Shown: piece by piece, positions 1 to 5,187 of the stretch
How the letters are laid out: each line of letters starts with the position of its first letter
How positions within the stretch are numbered: the first letter of the stretch is position 1
Assembly: GCA_029557025.1 (NCBI GenBank)
Contig: JAKPRU010000523.1
Coordinates: forward strand, 1 to 6,347
Direction of reading: 5' to 3'
DNA: 6,347 nucleotides
From: Candidatus Omnitrophota bacterium
GTDB lineage: Bacteria > Hinthialibacterota > Hinthialibacteria > Hinthialibacterales > JAKPRU01
The notes under the pieces: generated by a model
The model's input: the letters and a program-made list of their open reading frames with translations, nothing else
Database searches by the model: none
What the model was told of the DNA's origin: nothing
Position numbers and translations under genes: made by a program

Positions 1-300
1 GGGAGGGGACTCTCTTTCCTCACCCCCCTGTCCCCCTCTCCAAGTCTGGCGAGGGGGGGGAGAGCCGACACACCTTTCCAGTTGTTCCTGCCAGGCGTCC
101 AGCCGCTTGAGACGATCATCGGGGGCGACGTCTTCCTCATCCGCGAAATCATCCGCCGCACGCGCAAACGCATAGATACTCGCCACCGCCCCACGCATAT
201 TCCGGGGGACCAGAAACGATGCCACCGGGAAATTCTCGTAATGCCCCCGGACTATGCGCAAACAATGGCGATATGCAGCCTCGATTTCACGATCCATCAT
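1..300 (-). CDS. hpnC: HpnC-like squalene/phytoene synthase, N-terminal part (cut by window edge)
   Basis: This is the first 100 codons of a squalene/phytoene synthase family protein of the HpnC type. In the HpnC/HpnD/HpnE route HpnC converts presqualene diphosphate to hydroxysqualene, towards squalene and hopanoids. Residues 20-32 read HYENFPVASFLVP, followed by SIYAFARAADDFADE at 41-55. That stretch carries the first Asp-rich motif (D50/D51 and D54), which binds the Mg-diphosphate. The start is fixed to one of two adjacent ATGs (300 or 297), because an in-frame TAA lies directly upstream; the ribosome site is weak. From about residue 78 the family-like sequence stops and an Arg/Gly/Pro-rich stretch begins, encoded by a GC-rich palindromic repeat (18-60). 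The frame stays open to the edge. Whether the gene resumes beyond the repeat cannot be seen, so it may be intact with an insertion or broken. The family assignment is firm and the state of the gene is not. Confidence 0.85.
   Translation of the reverse strand, partial: MMDREIEAAYRHCLRIVRGHYENFPVASFLVPRNMRGAVASIYAFARAADDFADEEDVAPDDRLKRLDAWQEQLERCVGSPPPRQTWRGGQGGEERESPP
18..60. repeat. GC-rich palindromic dispersed-type repeat inside hpnC
   Basis: A C-rich arm (32-41) and a G-rich arm (48-57) form an imperfect inverted repeat of about 10 bp around the loop AAGTCT, with one mismatch. On the minus strand it continues into a G-rich tail ending GGGGTGAGG. This layout (palindrome plus G-rich tail) resembles short intergenic repeats found in many copies in some bacterial genomes. 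Here it lies in frame inside hpnC. Related-looking units lie at 323-359 and 4557-4586. Copy number in the genome is not visible. Confidence 0.6.
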
Positions 301-322
301 TTACTCAGTGGTAACGCAGATT

Positions 323-359
323 CTCGCCCTCTCTCACCGGGAGCTGGCTGGGGTGAGGA
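323..359. repeat. Degenerate GC-rich palindromic repeat
   Basis: On the plus strand this reads as a C/T-rich arm, a short CACC loop, a GGGAG arm, then CTGGGGTGAGG. The tail GGGGTGAGGAA is shared with the repeat inside hpnC, in the opposite orientation. It lies just upstream of the hpnC start, so it may occupy the hpnC promoter region. The palindrome is poorly kept, which suggests an old copy. Confidence 0.5.
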
Positions 360-464
360 ATTCTCAGATATTGGTCCTATGCGTCCCATTCGACCCATTC
401 CCTCTTTTCCTGCACTGGAACAACCTTACCACACCCCCTCGGGAATAATCAAAACCCCAGCCCT

Positions 465-500
465 TAAAAAGAAAACCGGGGACGCACCCTGCACCCCCGG
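465..500 (-). terminator. Intrinsic terminator of hsp20
   Basis: On the minus strand the arms 500-491 and 485-476 pair as a 10-bp stem (CCGGGGGUGC with GCGUCCCCGG, two G-U wobbles) around a 5-base loop. TTTTCTTTTT follows at 475-466. On the plus strand the wobble positions become A-C mismatches, so the element works in the minus direction. It starts 30 bases after the hsp20 stop codon and separates hsp20 from hpnC. Confidence 0.85.
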
Positions 501-530
501 AATTTTGACCGGAACACCAACCGACCGGAA

Positions 531-992
531 TTATGCAACTTGCACTTTGATCTGTTTCGGTTTCGCGGCTTCGGTTTTCGGAGCGGTAATCATAAGCACC
601 CCATTCTTGTATTCAGCGGTTACCTTGTCACGATCCACTGTGCCCGGAAGTACCACGGAGCGGGAAAACGCGCCGTAGCTGCGTTCGATTCGATGCCAAT
701 TCCGGCCTTTGTCTTCTTTCTCCTGCTTCCGCTCGCCTTTCAGGGTCAAAACGTTGTCCGTGATAGAGATATCTACACTGTCTTTCTCCATGCCCGGAAG
801 GTCTGCCTTGATGATGATCTTGTCCGCCTCTTCGCAGATATCCAACGCCGGCGCAAATCCAGCTCCGAACAACCCAGGCTCAATGTCGCCAAACATCTGG
901 GTATCGAACAACCGGTCAATTTCGCTCCGAAGAGTATTCAGCGCGCGAAACGGTGATAAGAATCTCCGTCCTTCATAGGGTACAAGATCCAT
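531..992 (-). CDS. hsp20: Small heat-shock protein, Hsp20/alpha-crystallin family
   Basis: This 153-residue protein is a complete cytoplasmic small heat-shock protein, an ATP-independent holdase that binds unfolding proteins and hands them to the DnaK/ClpB machinery. The N-terminal arm (about 1-46) contains the FRALNTLRSEIDRLFD helix typical of bacterial Hsp20. The alpha-crystallin domain spans about 47-139 with the landmarks ADLPGM (63-68), LTLKGER (82-88), SYGAFSRSVVLP (105-116) and the GVL signature (KNGVLMITAPK, 129-139). The C-terminal I148-x-V150 matches the I-x-I/V motif used in oligomer assembly. The start is supported by AGGAGG at 1007-1002, nine bases upstream. The gene stands alone, with a sigma-54-like promoter upstream and a strong terminator after it. 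The family call is very secure; the symbol is generic. Confidence 0.96.
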   Translation of the reverse strand: MDLVPYEGRRFLSPFRALNTLRSEIDRLFDTQMFGDIEPGLFGAGFAPALDICEEADKIIIKADLPGMEKDSVDISITDNVLTLKGERKQEKEDKGRNWHRIERSYGAFSRSVVLPGTVDRDKVTAEYKNGVLMITAPKTEAAKPKQIKVQVA

Positions 993-1040
993 GGTTTTTT
1001 ACCTCCTTGCGTTCATCAGTTTAGCGTTTGTGCCCACTTA

Positions 1041-1060
1041 AAAAGCATCCCCCATGCCAA
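1041..1060 (-). promoter_or_regulatory. Sigma-54 (-24/-12) promoter of hsp20
   Basis: Read on the minus strand, TTGGCATGGGGGATGCT matches the sigma-54 consensus YTGGCACG-N4-TTGCW at 11 of 13 defined positions. The invariant GG (1058-1057) and GC (1046-1045) have exactly the required spacing. The predicted start is near 1033, giving a leader of about 41 bases that contains the AGGAGG site. No CIRCE element or convincing -35/-10 pair was seen for this gene. The call rests on sequence match plus the well-placed palindrome upstream. Confidence 0.75.
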
Positions 1061-1110
1061 ACACCTAAGTTCTTTATCATCAAATAGATATGTTCATTCA
1101 ATTCCTTCCT

Positions 1111-1133
1111 GACTGTGTCATATTGGCACAGTC
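1111..1133. promoter_or_regulatory. Palindromic enhancer-type site upstream of the sigma-54 promoter
   Basis: GACTGTG-N9-CACAGTC is a perfect 7+7 inverted repeat whose inner bases (CA and TG) also match symmetrically. Its centre (1122) is about 89 bases upstream of the predicted transcription start. That lies within the usual distance range for bacterial enhancer-binding protein sites. The identity of the activator is unknown and none is encoded here. Additional TGTCAT half-like copies occur at 1116, 1140 and 1157. Confidence 0.6.
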
Positions 1134-1185
1134 TTATCGTGTCATGCCTGCAAAGATGTCATCCGAGGAAACAGGATTTCTTCCT

Positions 1186-1278
1186 CTAAATCCAAAAGAC
1201 AAAAGAACCAGGACCAGTCAGCAGGATGACAAAGAATATTGGCGTCAAAGCCGAGACCGTCGTTGAGATATGCAACAT
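1186..1278 (-). CDS. Possible 30-residue single-pass membrane peptide
   Basis: I do not recognise this peptide. It starts at an ATG preceded by AGGAGG with an 8-base gap, one of the best ribosome sites in the window, and ends at TAG after 30 codons. Residues 9-20 (SALTPIFFVILL) are hydrophobic, followed by TGPG and a second hydrophobic stretch SFVFWI, so a single membrane segment is plausible. It lies between the frameshifted gene and hsp20 on the same strand. It could be a genuine small membrane protein, a leader peptide or a chance frame within a decayed repeat. Support comes only from the ribosome site and hydrophobicity. Confidence 0.35.
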   Translation of the reverse strand: MLHISTTVSALTPIFFVILLTGPGSFVFWI

Positions 1279-1433
1279 TGTTTTGTCCTCCTCTGCTGCC
1301 CGCCAACCAGCAGACCCCCGATTCTTTCACCTCATCCATTCGCCCCGGCACTTATGCCGCATACTGGTGTTTGGAATAAGGGCATCATACTCTCACATAC
1401 CCCGATGTCAATCGGAAATTCGTTGGCCTCCGG

Positions 1434-1453
1434 AGAAGTGATCTTTCACTTCT
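1434..1453 (-). other. Hairpin over the stop codon of the frameshifted gene
   Basis: AGAAGTGA-loop-TCACTTCT forms a perfect 8-bp stem with a 4-base loop and includes the TGA at 1448-1446. No T-run follows in the minus direction, so it is at best a weak terminator or a 3'-end stabilising structure. Confidence 0.35.
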
Positions 1454-1678
1454 GCCCGCCTGTTTTCCGCTGCTTTCGAATGACTGGCGCAAGCGCTCGA
1501 AGAGTCTCATTCACCGATTCACCATCGGGGAACACATCCAGCAGGTCCGGGGCGATGACAACGAGGTTTGTTCCCTCGGCGTATCTCTCTGCAGTCGCAC
1601 CGCTCCGCTGAAGTCGTATTCCGGCCTCATTGTGTCACGGTCGATTGTTTCTATGCTTTTGCCAGCCTTCTTCTTCAT
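1446..1678 (-). pseudogene. Frameshifted small EYDFS-type hypothetical protein
   Basis: The first reading frame starts at 1678 (GGAGG four bases upstream) and gives MKKKAGKSIETIDRDT, then MRPEYDFSGAVR. It then loses family-like sequence. About 1592-1600 the matching sequence continues in another frame: TAERYAEGTNLVV, IAPDLLDVFPDGESVNE, TLRALAPVIRKQRK, ending in TGA at 1448-1446. Joined, they give about 78 residues resembling a widespread small uncharacterised family (EYDFS near the N-terminus, GTNxVVxxPD and VFPxxxxVNExLRAL later). Some proteins with a similar EYDFS start are antitoxin-like, but no toxin partner is visible. One base is missing, or two are extra. This could be true decay or a sequencing or assembly error. 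The gene begins 38 bases after xylA and may share its transcript. Confidence 0.65.
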
Positions 1679-1716
1679 ATCGCCTCCGTTCTCTCCGCGT
1701 CGCACGCTTGCCCAAC

Positions 1717-2886
1717 CTACCTCACCCCCAACAACACCTCCATCGTCAACTGATCCAGCTTCTCATACCGTAACGGATGCTTTACAAGTTGTTTTCGGTC
1801 CAGTTTCGCCTTCTTGAGCGCCTGGGCATTGGCGCGGGAGTACTTTCTCGACAGCGCCTGAAGTTTCGGATCCTCTACAATGATCTCCTTTACAAGCCCC
1901 TGGATCTCCGCGTCCCCGTTCCATTTCTCTACTTTTTCCTTGAGAATCAGATACGTGCGCATACACCCGGCGGCAAAATCCTTTACCCCGGTCCGATCTT
2001 CCGTCCGGTACGCGTGCGCATCGAAATGACGCGAACCGGCATAGCCGGAATCCTCTAATAATTTCACCAGGAAAAAGGCCGCCTTAATCATCTCCGAGCC
2101 GAATCGGAGATCCTGATCGAACCGCGAGTATTTCTGATCGTTCAGGTCGATATGGAATAGTTTCCCGGCTTCAAGCGCCTGCGCGACCGCATGGGGAAAA
2201 TTCAGCGCGGCCATCTGCTCGTGCGCCACTTCGGGATTCACACCCACCATGTCCGGGTAGTCGAGTGTGGTTATGAATCCCAGGTACGCTCCGGTAGTCG
2301 GGAAATACAGATCCCCCCGTGGCTCGTTCGGCTTTGCTTCCAGCGCGAATTTCAAATCATACTTCTGATCCCGTACATACGCGCACAAAAAATTCATCGC
2401 TTCCCGGAACCGTTTGATCGCCTCTTGCGGATTCTTGCCGAAATCGACCTCGGCGCCTTCCCGACCGCCCCAGAATACATAAACCGTCGCCCCCAGCTCG
2501 ATTCCCAGGTCGATGGCGTTCATCGTCTTCTGAATGGCGTACGCTCGGACACGCGCATCGTTGGAGGTGAATGCCCCGTCTTTGAATACCGGGTCATAGA
2601 ACAGGTTCGTAGTCGCCATCGGCACACACATTCCGTAATCGTTCAGCGCCTTCTTGAATTCTTTAACGATCTTGTTGCGCTGGGCAAGCGTGGCGTCGAT
2701 GGGCACCAGGTCGTTATCATGGAAATTCACGCCGTAGGCTCCCAGTTTCGAGAGCATCTGTACCGCCTCAATCGGGGCGTAACCCTTTCTGGTCACATCC
2801 CCGAACGGGTCCCGGCCCGAATTGCCAACAGTCCACAGGCCGAATGTGAATTTGTGTTCCGGTTTGGGTGTATACGCATCGCTCAT
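1717..2886 (-). CDS. xylA: D-xylose isomerase, class I
   Basis: This complete 389-residue enzyme converts D-xylose to D-xylulose (and glucose to fructose) in the cytoplasm using two divalent metals. It is the short class I (Streptomyces/Actinoplanes-like) form, without the N-terminal extension of class II. All key residues are present, each shifted by +2 from Streptomyces numbering: H56 and D59 (FHDND), W139 (FWGGREG), E183 and K185 ([12 protein letters not shown]), E219 and H222 (NPEVAHEQM), D247, D257, D259 and D289 (HFDAH). Streptomyces-type enzymes usually read [10 protein letters not shown] where this has [10 protein letters not shown]. The ending [13 protein letters not shown] matches the usual C-terminus, so the protein is full length. 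The start is supported by AGGAGG at 2902-2897, ten bases upstream. It lies 98 bases downstream of xylB on the same strand, consistent with one operon. Confidence 0.98.
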   Translation of the reverse strand: MSDAYTPKPEHKFTFGLWTVGNSGRDPFGDVTRKGYAPIEAVQMLSKLGAYGVNFHDNDLVPIDATLAQRNKIVKEFKKALNDYGMCVPMATTNLFYDPVFKDGAFTSNDARVRAYAIQKTMNAIDLGIELGATVYVFWGGREGAEVDFGKNPQEAIKRFREAMNFLCAYVRDQKYDLKFALEAKPNEPRGDLYFPTTGAYLGFITTLDYPDMVGVNPEVAHEQMAALNFPHAVAQALEAGKLFHIDLNDQKYSRFDQDLRFGSEMIKAAFFLVKLLEDSGYAGSRHFDAHAYRTEDRTGVKDFAAGCMRTYLILKEKVEKWNGDAEIQGLVKEIIVEDPKLQALSRKYSRANAQALKKAKLDRKQLVKHPLRYEKLDQLTMEVLLGVR

Positions 2887-2984
2887 GGTTTAAAAACCTC
2901 CTTTTGACCATGTATTTACCGTTGGTCCTTCAAGAATTCCCTTTTGGGTTGCGTATCGATCTCTGATCGATTAAAAATCTCCTT
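2887..2984 (-). other. xylB-xylA spacer with a decayed copy of the xylA start region
   Basis: The sequence AAAGGAGATTTTTAA (2985-2971) closely copies the xylA ribosome-site region AAAGGAGGTTTTTAA (2904-2890), exactly 81 bases apart. After it, the position equivalent to the xylA ATG is ATC. Weak similarity to the first ten xylA codons continues (ATCAGAGAT against ATGAGCGAT). That frame stays open for 25 codons and ends in TAA inside the xylA ribosome site. A perfect palindrome, ATCGATC-TCT-GATCGAT, lies at 2955-2971 and could be an operator or hairpin. No terminator is visible, so xylA is probably read with xylB. Confidence 0.5.
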
Positions 2985-4514
2985 TCAGGAAACAAGTTTG
3001 GTCAGCGCATGGCAACTCTGTTGAATCGGCGGATACAGGGAATGATACACCTGGTAATAATCCTCATATTGCTTGTGTCGTTCCTCGTTGGGAGCGGTGC
3101 GCGAAATGACTTTGATGATGGCGTCGCAGGCTTCGGGAATGGAGTTCCAGATTCCCGCTCCGACCCCAGCCATAATCGCGGCTCCGAGCGCCGGGCCTTC
3201 ATCCGAGTTGATAATACAGATTTCCGTGCCGTAAATGTCCGCTTGTAGCTGACGCCAGAATGCGCTTTTCGCGCCGCCGCCGGTAGCCCGGATTTCGTCT
3301 ATGGCTACCTGTTGCTCGCGCACAATTTCCAGACTGTCGCGCATGGCGAACGTAACACCTTCCAGAAGTGCCCGAATCAGATGCTCGCGCTTGTGACGGA
3401 TGGTCAGGCCGATGAATCCGCCGCGTGCATGGGGATCTTTGTGCGGGGTCCGTTCCCCTGTCAAGTACGGCAGGAAAATCAGCCCTTCCGCTCCGACCGG
3501 CGCCTGGTCCGCAAGCCGTGTGAGGACATCGTAGGGATCGATTCCTTCACTCTCTGCTATGCGTCGCTCATCTCCGGCCACCACATCCCGATACCAGCGC
3601 AGCGACATGCCCGCCGAAAGCACCACTCCCATCAGGTACCACCGGTTCGGCACCGAGTGGCAGAACGTATGCACCCTGCCTTTCGGATCCACCCGGACCC
3701 GGTTGCACGGCGCGAACACCACGCCGGAGGTTCCCAGCGAGGAAAGCACACGCCCCTCGACCACAACCCCCGTGCCCGTTGCCCCGCAGGTATTATCCGC
3801 ACCCCCCCCGACAACAGGCGTGCCCGCTGCCAGCCCGGTTTCATCCGCCACTTTCTTCGTGACGCTCCCGATAATGTCGGTGGACTCGTACATCGGCGGC
3901 ATCCAACTTTCGGGAATGCCGAGTGCCTCCAGAACCTCTGGGCACCAAGTTCGTTTCGGCACGTTGAACAGAAGGGTTCCTGCGCCGTCGGAAACTTCGG
4001 CGGCCAACTCGCCGGTCAGACGATACCTCACATAATCCTTTGGAAGCAGCAATGTCGCCGTTTTATTGAAGTTCTCCGGCTCTTTATTCTTAAGCCAAAC
4101 CACTTTCGGGGCGGTGAATCCGGTCAGCGCCGGGTTGCAGGTCAACTCATGCAGACGTTTCTCGCCGACTTTTTGCGTGATCTCTGCGCATTCCTCCGCC
4201 GTGCGACTGTCGTTCCATAAAATCGCCGGACGGACCACATTCCGGTCCTTGTCCAGAAAAACAGAACCGTGCATCTGTCCCGACAGCCCGATACCTTTGA
4301 TTTCGTTCTTGTCAATCTTCCCAGAGGAAAGGCATTCGTGCAAAGAACCAACCGTCGCCTGCCACCAGTCTTCCGGGTTCTGTTCTGTCCAGCCCGGATG
4401 CGGTGTCAGCAGAGGATATTCCTTTATGCTCGATGCCACCGCCTGGCCCTTCTCGTTGAAAATCGCCGTCTTTGTTCCCGATGTTCCTACATCAATGCCG
4501 ATGATATACGCCAT
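2985..4514 (-). CDS. xylB: Xylulokinase, FGGY carbohydrate kinase family
   Basis: This complete 509-residue kinase phosphorylates D-xylulose with ATP to D-xylulose 5-phosphate, feeding the pentose phosphate pathway. The first FGGY domain starts with IGIDVGTSGTK (5-15, phosphate-binding loop with D8). The sugar-site motif SGQMHG is at 78-83 and LWNDSR at 99-104. The catalytic Asp is D240 in GGGADN. The second domain carries RATGGGAKSAFW (409-420), the nucleotide-binding glycine loop, and ends with the usual DEGPALGAAIMAG block (438-450). The start chosen is the second of two tandem ATGs: GGAG (4525-4522) is 7 bases from it and 4 from the first (4517). Starts further upstream would add a Lys-rich stretch encoded by a TTC/GAA repeat and a palindromic repeat, which is not family-like. 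It is the first gene of the xyl operon. Confidence 0.96.
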   Translation of the reverse strand: MAYIIGIDVGTSGTKTAIFNEKGQAVASSIKEYPLLTPHPGWTEQNPEDWWQATVGSLHECLSSGKIDKNEIKGIGLSGQMHGSVFLDKDRNVVRPAILWNDSRTAEECAEITQKVGEKRLHELTCNPALTGFTAPKVVWLKNKEPENFNKTATLLLPKDYVRYRLTGELAAEVSDGAGTLLFNVPKRTWCPEVLEALGIPESWMPPMYESTDIIGSVTKKVADETGLAAGTPVVGGGADNTCGATGTGVVVEGRVLSSLGTSGVVFAPCNRVRVDPKGRVHTFCHSVPNRWYLMGVVLSAGMSLRWYRDVVAGDERRIAESEGIDPYDVLTRLADQAPVGAEGLIFLPYLTGERTPHKDPHARGGFIGLTIRHKREHLIRALLEGVTFAMRDSLEIVREQQVAIDEIRATGGGAKSAFWRQLQADIYGTEICIINSDEGPALGAAIMAGVGAGIWNSIPEACDAIIKVISRTAPNEERHKQYEDYYQVYHSLYPPIQQSCHALTKLVS

Positions 4515-4556
4515 CATTCTGCTCCAATTTTGTGATTTTCCCTTCTTCTTCTTCTT

Positions 4557-4586
4557 CCCCCCGTTCACGGGGGAGGTCGAAGGGGG
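4557..4586. repeat. GC-rich palindromic repeat with adjacent TTC tract in the xylB leader
   Basis: CCCCCG-TTCA-CGGGGG forms a perfect 6-bp hairpin (4558-4563 with 4568-4573), followed by AGGTCGAAGGGGG. It has the same palindrome-plus-G-tail layout as the repeats at 18-60 and 323-359. Five TTC units (4543-4557) abut it. It sits about 45 bases before the xylB start and would be part of the xyl mRNA leader. Confidence 0.55.
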
Positions 4587-4872
4587 CAAAAATCTCTGCC
4601 CTCAATCTCCCGATGTCGTCCGTGCGGGGAACCACCCTGGCTGCCCGAAAGACCTGTGCCGATTCTGTGTCCACATCCTGCAATGATGAACTATCCCGCC
4701 GAATCTTTCAACCGAACAGATACCTGTCACTTTGCCGAGTGCGTATCCGGTCCGCCACGGGATTGCACGCCAGGATCGTCTGCCGGCCGAAATGCCTGCC
4801 GTTGCATCCCTCCGCCGGCCTCTTTGAAAGCCCTCTCTGTTTGCATGGCGGAAAGGACAGCCTCCGGTGAGA

Positions 4873-4901
4873 GTTATAGATGGATTTCTGAACACGTTGA
4901 A
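4873..4901 (-). promoter_or_regulatory. Sigma-70-like promoter of the xyl operon
   Basis: On the minus strand TTCAAC (4901-4896) and TATAAC (4878-4873) are separated by exactly 17 bases. The -10 matches 5 of 6 consensus bases and the -35 matches 3 of 6. The start would be near 4866, giving xylB a leader of about 350 bases. A weak -35 on a sugar operon would fit activator or repressor control, but no clear operator was identified. Confidence 0.5.
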
Positions 4902-5005
4902 TAAAGGTAAAATAAATAGTGACTTGCTAAAAGAGAGGACCGAACGCAACGATGCGATCGATTGTGCGACGGGTGCGCCTGCAGGGAATCGGGAACTTGG
5001 CGAAC

Positions 5006-5067
5006 CGTTACCGAATTCACGCGAGCGGATTCACTTTGCATCCGGTAACGACTAATTTTCCGCTCGC
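5006..5067 (+). promoter_or_regulatory. Two interleaved perfect inverted repeats: possible pseudoknot or compound operator
   Basis: Arm A CGTTACCG (5006-5013) pairs with CGGTAACG (5043-5050). Arm B GCGAGCGGA (5021-5029) pairs with TCCGCTCGC (5059-5067). The order A-B-A'-B' is that of an H-type RNA pseudoknot with 8- and 9-bp stems and connecting loops of 7, 13 and 8 bases. If transcription starts upstream, this would be a structured leader of the DUF169 mRNA; otherwise it could be a DNA site for a regulator of either divergent gene. I could not match it to a known riboswitch class from memory. Confidence 0.4.
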
Positions 5068-5187
5068 AGGCTCGCCCCGCGCAAATGCAGAACGTCTACA
5101 ATACGCATTACACCGCAACGGCGGAACTCGCGGCTTTTGCTGGGGGCCGTTAAAGAGTTATCATTCGACAGATAGGAAGGTGCAAAC

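Larger units (their letters stand above)
993..1445. other. Mostly non-coding region upstream of hsp20
   Basis: This stretch holds the hsp20 leader, promoter and upstream palindrome (993-1133) and a possible 30-codon membrane peptide gene (1186-1278). Short hairpins occur at 1165-1186 (GAGGAA/TTCCTC) and 1346-1359 (CGGCA-CTTA-TGCCG). The segment 1138-1180 carries a tandem-like TGTCAT-CCTG/CAGGAT pattern that may be a decayed dispersed repeat. The longer reading frames here lack ribosome sites and protein-like sequence, so I see no conventional gene. Confidence 0.5.
4515..5187. other. Divergent intergenic region between xylB and the DUF169 gene
   Basis: No convincing gene is seen on either strand. 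The minus side (4515-4866) is the predicted xylB leader. It contains the palindromic repeat, a possible stem-loop closed by two GCCGGC copies (4782-4787, 4814-4819) with an inner ATGC/GCAT pair, and a 39-codon frame (4846-4727) whose GGAGG is 14 bases from its ATG, too far for confidence. The plus side (4915-5187) holds two interleaved inverted repeats (5006-5067), a 6-bp hairpin AACGGC/GCCGTT (5117-5122, 5146-5151) just before the DUF169 ribosome site, and candidate -10 boxes TAAAAT (4908) and TACAAT (5097), neither with a good -35. Confidence 0.5.

Noticed and set aside
1142..1351. Minus-strand 69-codon frame upstream of hsp20
   Set aside because: It would start at GTG without a ribosome site, and it runs through the hairpins and repeat-like segment. 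The short ATG frame at 1278 has much better start signals.
1345..1361. Second sigma-54-like element on the plus strand
   Set aside because: GG and GC spacing fits, but it misses three consensus positions, including both T bases before GC, and points away from any gene.
1717..1732. GGGGGTGAGG at the xylA end as another repeat copy
   Set aside because: These bases encode the normal C-terminal LLGVR of xylose isomerase; the match to the repeat tail is a coincidence of composition.
4515..4589. Longer xylB start adding 25 residues
   Set aside because: The extra residues come from the palindromic repeat and TTC tract and have no family-like sequence. The GGAG-spaced ATG at 4514 gives the standard xylulokinase start.
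4492..4683. Minus-strand frame ending inside xylB, with acidic-rich tail
   Set aside because: It has no good ribosome site, overlaps the xylB start, and its Glu-rich end is simply the TTC/GAA tract read in another frame. Extending it upstream meets a TGA and no family-like sequence.
5006..5067. Intrinsic terminator made by the 9-bp GCGAGCGGA/TCCGCTCGC pair
   Set aside because: No T-run follows the 3' arm and the loop would be 29 bases, so it does not fit an intrinsic terminator.
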